A stretch of DNA of 64,000 nt, from the NCBI RefSeq assembly GCF_003606265.1, contig NZ_CP023671.1, forward strand, positions 868,001-932,000. Reading direction: 5' to 3'. Position numbers and translations under genes: made by a program. This stretch comes from Clostridium septicum (GTDB taxonomy: Bacteria; Bacillota; Clostridia; Clostridiales; Clostridiaceae). Below, piece after piece: positions 60,246 through 64,000 of this stretch. Position 1 is the first letter of the stretch, and every line of letters begins with the position of its first letter. The notes beneath the pieces were generated by a model, which was not told the DNA's origin, made no database searches, and saw only the letters and a program-made list of their open reading frames with translations.

Positions 60246-61133
60246 TTAATTTATTTTTACGCCTAAAATTTTTAGTCCACCTTTTATACATTTTATATTT
60301 AATGGGAAATCCGGTCCCTTTTCTCCATCAATATCAGTAACTATATTTTCATCACATTCTATAAATAAATTATTTGTTTTAAAATATATTACATTATTAG
60401 AATCTAAATGTTCCCCTTTTAAAACTTTAACAAATAATGGTATAAGTTCTATTATAGGAATAGCTTTAAATATTATTACATCAAGCATCCCATCACTAGC
60501 ATCTGCTCTAGTAGCTAATTTAAAGTTTCCTGCCGTTTGTCCATTAAATACCAACATAAAATATATTTGTCCATCATAGTGGCATTCTTCTGAGTGTATA
60601 CGAATTTTTAATTTTCTAAAATTAGGTAGTTCTTCAAGACCTTTTAAGTAATATGCAAGTTTACCTATAGTATTTTTTAAGTTAACATCTGTTTTTTGTG
60701 AAATATCTGTAAAAAGACCTGTACTTGCAACATTTACAAAATATTTATCATTTATACTTCCAAGATCAACTGTTGTTACTTCTGATTCTAATATTTGTTT
60801 GCAAGCTTTCACAATATCTGATGGCATCCCAAGAAATTTACCAAAATCATTTGCAGTTCCTACTGGCAGTATTCCTATTGGAATGGATATCCCACACTTA
60901 GCCATAGCATTAACTACTGTATCTATAGTCCCATCACCACCAGCAATTAATACATAATAATAACTACTTTCTTTAAAATCTTCAAAAGCTTTAATTACAT
61001 CAACATCCCTTTCTATTCTATAAGGGATAATAGTATATCCTGCTTCCTGATGTATTTTTATAATCTTATCTAATTTATCTAATATAGCATTTTCTCCCGA
61101 ATATGGATTATAAATAAATTTTACCTTCTTCAC
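60246..61133 (-). CDS. diacylglycerol kinase family lipid kinase (YegS/DgkB-like)
   Basis: 295 residues from GTG 61133, seven bases from AGGAGG. Kinase motif GGDGTIDTVVNAM, then GILPVGTANDFGKFLG and DLGSINDKYFVNVASTGLFTD, ending in a beta-rich C-terminal domain. It phosphorylates diacylglycerol or a related lipid at the membrane face. Divergent from pssA, so two phospholipid genes share one intergenic region. Confidence 0.88.
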   Translation of the reverse strand: MKKVKFIYNPYSGENAILDKLDKIIKIHQEAGYTIIPYRIERDVDVIKAFEDFKESSYYYVLIAGGDGTIDTVVNAMAKCGISIPIGILPVGTANDFGKFLGMPSDIVKACKQILESEVTTVDLGSINDKYFVNVASTGLFTDISQKTDVNLKNTIGKLAYYLKGLEELPNFRKLKIRIHSEECHYDGQIYFMLVFNGQTAGNFKLATRADASDGMLDVIIFKAIPIIELIPLFVKVLKGEHLDSNNVIYFKTNNLFIECDENIVTDIDGEKGPDFPLNIKCIKGGLKILGVKIN

Positions 61134-61349
61134 AATATTCCCTCCTAGGCGAAATTGATTAAATTATATCATTTATACCAAATACTGTCGAGTTTACGTA
61201 TATATTATTATGATTAAATTATACTAATTATCACAAACTATCTTTAAATAGTATATTACTATTTATATTATCTATATATCAATAAATTTCTTAAATTTAT
61301 TTTAATATTTTATATTTCCAATAAATCACTTATAATTCATATTCTTTTG

Positions 61350-61358
61350 TGTTATAAT
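61350..61358 (+). promoter_or_regulatory. extended -10 promoter of pssA
   Basis: TGTTATAAT: a perfect TATAAT (61353-61358) with the TGn extension. A -35 is not convincing. It is 60 bp before the pssA ATG. Confidence 0.6.
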
Positions 61359-61418
61359 ATTATTTTGAAAAATGAAAATTAAACTTTTAAATTTAAAGTT
61401 TAATACGGGAGTGATAGT

Positions 61419-61940
61419 ATGAGAAAAAGTTGTATTCCAAACTTATTTACATTTATTAACTTATCCTGCGGTATTATATCTATTTTATGTACTTTTGATA
61501 AAAATTATTTATTAGCTTGTGTCTTTATATTAGTTGCTGGGCTTGTAGATAGATATGATGGAAGAGTAGCTAGATGGCTAGATGTTTCAAGTGATTTAGG
61601 TAAAGAATTAGATTCTTTAGCTGATTTAGTATCATTTGGTGTTGCTCCATCAATATTAGTATTCATATTATATAATTTAAGAGAAGTTGGCCCTGGTGGG
61701 ATAATAGGATTAGTTGTTTTACTTACTTTCCCAATATGTGGTGCATTTAGACTTGCTAGATATAATGCTACAGATTTTGATGGTTCTTTTAGAGGTGTTC
61801 CTATTACAATAGCAGGAGCATTTATGGCATTATTTGTTTTATTGACATTAAACTTTTCAATAAGTGTATGGATTTTAATAGCATTAATGTTATCAGGTTC
61901 ATATTTAATGGTTAGTACATTTGAAATAAAAAAATTATAA
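61419..61940 (+). CDS. pssA: CDP-diacylglycerol--serine O-phosphatidyltransferase
   Basis: 173 residues, the short Gram-positive form. CDP-alcohol phosphotransferase motif DGRVARWLDVSSDLGKELDSLAD holds the metal-binding Asp residues (D-G-x2-A-R-x8-G-x3-D-x3-D pattern). Several membrane helices follow. It makes phosphatidylserine, the precursor of phosphatidylethanolamine. A psd gene is not in the window. GGGAG precedes the ATG. Confidence 0.92.
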   Translation: MRKSCIPNLFTFINLSCGIISILCTFDKNYLLACVFILVAGLVDRYDGRVARWLDVSSDLGKELDSLADLVSFGVAPSILVFILYNLREVGPGGIIGLVVLLTFPICGAFRLARYNATDFDGSFRGVPITIAGAFMALFVLLTLNFSISVWILIALMLSGSYLMVSTFEIKKL

Positions 61941-61942
61941 TA

Positions 61943-61967
61943 AAACTCCCTTATTTAGGGAGTTTTA
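61943..61967. terminator. bidirectional terminator after pssA
   Basis: 10-bp stem AAAACTCCCT/AGGGAGTTTT, loop TATTT; U-rich on plus and serviceable on minus for the 61986 gene. Confidence 0.9.
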
Positions 61968-61985
61968 TTTATATACTTCATATAT

Positions 61986-62330
61986 TTATTCATCTCTTTC
62001 TGAATTATCAAAATCTAATTCATAATCTACTTCTGTTAATACATTATTCTTGTCTGTTTGAGCTTTAACATATTTACTCATAATTGTACAATATTTAAAA
62101 TAAGAACCTCCACAATCTTGAACAGTATCTAATAAATCATCTATAACATCTCCAAGTTTATTTGCCCTATCTATCGCATCTTTTACGTCACTTTTTTTTG
62201 CTAATGATATACTATATAATTCACTTGCTCCTGCAATTAAAAGTCTATAAGAGTTAACCATACTATTTAAAAGGGAATTAAGATTATTTAAATCATCATA
62301 ATGATCTTTTATTAATTCTCTATATGCCAT
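61986..62330 (-). CDS. small helical protein, function unknown
   Basis: 114 residues from ATG 62330, seven bases from AGGAG; longer in-frame readings start inside the previous terminator. Nearly all helical by composition (LKDHYDDLNNLNSLLNSMVNSY; IDRANKLGDVIDDLLDTV, each given in part), with an acidic end DNSERDE and two Cys (DCGGSYFKYC). No signal or membrane segment. No family recognised. Next to the equally unfamiliar 62394 gene. Confidence 0.65.
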   Translation of the reverse strand: MAYRELIKDHYDDLNNLNSLLNSMVNSYRLLIAGASELYSISLAKKSDVKDAIDRANKLGDVIDDLLDTVQDCGGSYFKYCTIMSKYVKAQTDKNNVLTEVDYELDFDNSERDE

Positions 62331-62354
62331 AAAACCTCTCCTCTTCATATAAAG

Positions 62355-62389
62355 AAACCGCATTATTTATATGAATAACAATGCGGTTT
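62355..62389 (-). terminator. terminator of the 62394 gene
   Basis: 10-bp stem AAACCGCATT/AATGCGGTTT with a 15-base loop, then CTTTATAT on minus. Confidence 0.8.
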
Positions 62390-62393
62390 ATTG

Positions 62394-63260
62394 CTAGTTG
62401 GTAATTACTGAATAAATATATTCATTATCTATTTCTGATATTAAATTATCTTTATAAAGAATTTTCTTTTGCATTTCCTTTAAATCTACTTCTTTATCAT
62501 CTTCATAATTTTCATCATCTGAAATTCTATTACACATTAAAAGCTTACAATTATTACAAAAATTACTCTTTATCTTATCTAAGTGCATTTCTATTAATTC
62601 TTCTATATTATTTCCATTATATTTATTTGGACATCCCATATTATTTATATGATACATTAATATAACTTTTAAATATATTAATATTACATTAAGCTCTTCT
62701 GCTGGTTCCATATTAGATGTAATTTCATTTAAAAATGCAAAATTATCCTTAGTTATATTTATTAACTTATCCTTTAACTTAGCTTTTTCCCCATTGGTAA
62801 ATTCAGTACCTACTGCTGATTTATTTACATAAGCATATTTTTGAATATGCTGCTTAATAATATCTTCTATTCTATCTAAATGTTCATCTAAATTATCTTC
62901 GAAATTCTTTCCATTTATACTTACCTTATTTAAATTACATAGATTCTGTTTAATATTAATGTTATTAATTATAGCCTTCTCAATAACATTAATATGAATA
63001 TCTATTAATTCCTCATTTTGAACCTTTTTAAATTCTTCCTTTTCTGGCTGTAATGATGTATTTACTTTTTCTTTTATAACATTTTCTGCATATTTTTTTT
63101 GGTAAGTTTCGGCTCCTTCTCCTCTAGACATATTTTCATTTATATTAATTTTTTCTCTTGTATTTGTATCATATTCCATTTGTCCTGTTTCTGAATCTAA
63201 TTCAAAATTATCACTAAAAAGCACTGGGATAAAAAAATCCTTTGGCATTGAAATAAACAT
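62394..63260 (-). CDS. conserved-looking clostridial protein, function unknown
   Basis: 288 residues; AGGAGG six bases before the ATG. The N-terminus MPKDFFIPVLFSDNFEL is hydrophobic but not a clear signal. An acidic, Asn/Lys-rich middle follows, then predicted helices with ELIEMHLDKIK. There is a Cys group CNNCKLLMCN near residue 235 that could bind a metal. It lies 11 bp after rubrerythrin, so probably on the same transcript. No family recognised. Confidence 0.6.
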   Translation of the reverse strand: MFISMPKDFFIPVLFSDNFELDSETGQMEYDTNTREKININENMSRGEGAETYQKKYAENVIKEKVNTSLQPEKEEFKKVQNEELIDIHINVIEKAIINNINIKQNLCNLNKVSINGKNFEDNLDEHLDRIEDIIKQHIQKYAYVNKSAVGTEFTNGEKAKLKDKLINITKDNFAFLNEITSNMEPAEELNVILIYLKVILMYHINNMGCPNKYNGNNIEELIEMHLDKIKSNFCNNCKLLMCNRISDDENYEDDKEVDLKEMQKKILYKDNLISEIDNEYIYSVITN

Positions 63261-63271
63261 AAGTTCCCTCC

Positions 63272-63814
63272 TTAAACATTTGTTATTTCACAGTATGGTT
63301 TAAAATAAGCTCTAGGGTACTTACATAAAGGACAAACTAATGGTGCATCCATTCCCTCATGAATATATCCACAGTTCATGCAAATCCACTTAGACTCTTC
63401 TGGCCCTTTAAACATGGTTCCATCTTCTAATTTATCAAATAAATTTTTAAATCTTTCTTCATGATGCTCTTCCACTTCTCTTAGCTCTTTATAAAAATCA
63501 GCTATATCCATGAACCCCTCTTCTCTAGCTTCAATTTCAAAATTCTTATATAATACCTTATACTCTTCTGTTTCACCCATTATGGCATCAATTAAATTTT
63601 CCTTAGTTGTTCCAAGCAACCCTAAATATTTATTATATACTTCTCTAGCATGTGCAAACTCATTATGAGCTGTTGTATCAAATATTTCTCCAACCCATTG
63701 ATACCCGTCTTTTCTTGCTTTCTCTGCATATAAATTATATTTATTTCTTGCCCTTGATTCACCAGCAAAAGTTCTATATAGATTCTTTTCAGTTTTACTT
63801 CCTTTTAACTCCAT
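63272..63814 (-). CDS. rbr: rubrerythrin
   Basis: 180 residues. N-terminal ferritin-like four-helix bundle with di-iron Glu/His ligands (FAGESRARNKYNLYA, ELREVEEHHEERF) and a C-terminal rubredoxin domain, CMNCGYIHEGMD and CPLCKYP. It reduces hydrogen peroxide in anaerobes. Slightly shorter than the usual 190-195 residues. First gene of a unit with the 62394 gene. Confidence 0.95.
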   Translation of the reverse strand: MELKGSKTEKNLYRTFAGESRARNKYNLYAEKARKDGYQWVGEIFDTTAHNEFAHAREVYNKYLGLLGTTKENLIDAIMGETEEYKVLYKNFEIEAREEGFMDIADFYKELREVEEHHEERFKNLFDKLEDGTMFKGPEESKWICMNCGYIHEGMDAPLVCPLCKYPRAYFKPYCEITNV

Positions 63815-63897
63815 TGTATTCTCCTAAAAAAATATTTCTCTTTATAAATTATTCATGACATCAGCTTTTGTTACAGCAATAAGTACTCTATAATCTA

Positions 63898-63936
63898 AAA
63901 AACAGATGATATATAAAACATACATCATCTGTTTTT
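63898..63936 (-). terminator. terminator of the gene at the right edge
   Basis: 13-bp stem AAAAACAGATGAT/ATCATCTGTTTTT followed by TTTTTTAG on minus, about 15 bp after the stop of the partial gene. Confidence 0.85.
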
Positions 63937-63950
63937 AACAAACCTTAAAC

Positions 63951-64000
63951 TTAATCTACAAATACTCTTCTGTCATCGCAGATTATTTCTATTTCTTTTC
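63951..64000 (-). CDS. C-terminal end of an unidentified gene
   Basis: Fifteen codons ending in TAA (63951-63953): KEIEIICDDRRVFVD. It is supported by an uninterrupted frame to the window edge and by the terminator after it. Too short to identify. Confidence 0.5.
   Translation of the reverse strand, partial: KEIEIICDDRRVFVD

Overview
The window looks like chromosome of a low-GC, spore-forming, anaerobic Firmicute, most likely Clostridium sensu stricto and close to C. perfringens. The grounds are the very AT-rich DNA, strong AGGAGG ribosome sites with frequent TTG/GTG starts, an NfnAB transhydrogenase, rubrerythrin, an iron alcohol dehydrogenase under sigma-54, a spore photoproduct lyase and a SleM-like muramidase. 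The species cannot be fixed from sequence alone. Nearly all genes lie on the minus strand; only a DMT transporter and pssA are on plus. No rRNA, tRNA or CRISPR was recognised.

Layout. 1-4.7 kb: nfnBA, then an iron alcohol dehydrogenase with a textbook -24/-12 promoter and its probable sigma-54 activator. rpoN itself is at 36-37.5 kb. 4.7-10 kb: smpB, rnr, a PH-domain protein, secG and eno. 10.2-13.3 kb: a three-gene FtsX/MacB-type ABC exporter. 13.8-15.4 kb and 29.9-31.5 kb: two apparently identical 1,654-bp IS91-family (HUH transposase) elements in direct orientation, each placed in the T-tract of a host terminator. 15.5-27 kb: a small kinase-like protein, then a glycosaminoglycan locus. The locus holds kduI, unsaturated glucuronyl hydrolase, mannose-family PTS EIIB/C/D/A, a yajC paralogue, kduD, eda, kdgK, a heparinase II/III family lyase and a LacI regulator. 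It is read from a perfect-consensus promoter carrying a LacI-type operator. 27-36 kb: degV, gpmI, (IS), tpiA, pgk, gapA and cggR, with a CggR-type operator before cggR.

36-49 kb: rpoN, a 1,667-residue secreted beta-galactosidase (GH2 with a nested LamG domain, two Ig-like domains, NPCBM, dockerin), a second degV, trmL, splB, a HAD phosphatase, a VanW protein and a SleM-like GH25 muramidase. 49-57.9 kb: a VanRS-like two-component system beside ddl, a DMT transporter, nth, plsC, queG, and cysK-cysE behind a cysteine T-box. 57.9-64 kb: a soluble PRC/MgtE_N/CBS protein with an elaborate leader, a membrane protein, a lipid kinase, pssA, two unrecognised genes and rubrerythrin.

The glycolytic genes (cggR-gapA-pgk-tpiA-gpmI) and eno are separated by the accessory block, suggesting that the sugar-acid locus and the IS copies entered a formerly more compact region. 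The most unusual signals are: (1) the leader of the PRC/MgtE_N/CBS gene, with a 29-codon upstream ORF overlapping one arm of a 17-bp helix that competes with a Shine-Dalgarno sequestering hairpin; and (2) the terminator-associated insertion of the IS91-family element, which carries a small Cys-rich accessory gene and its own terminator.
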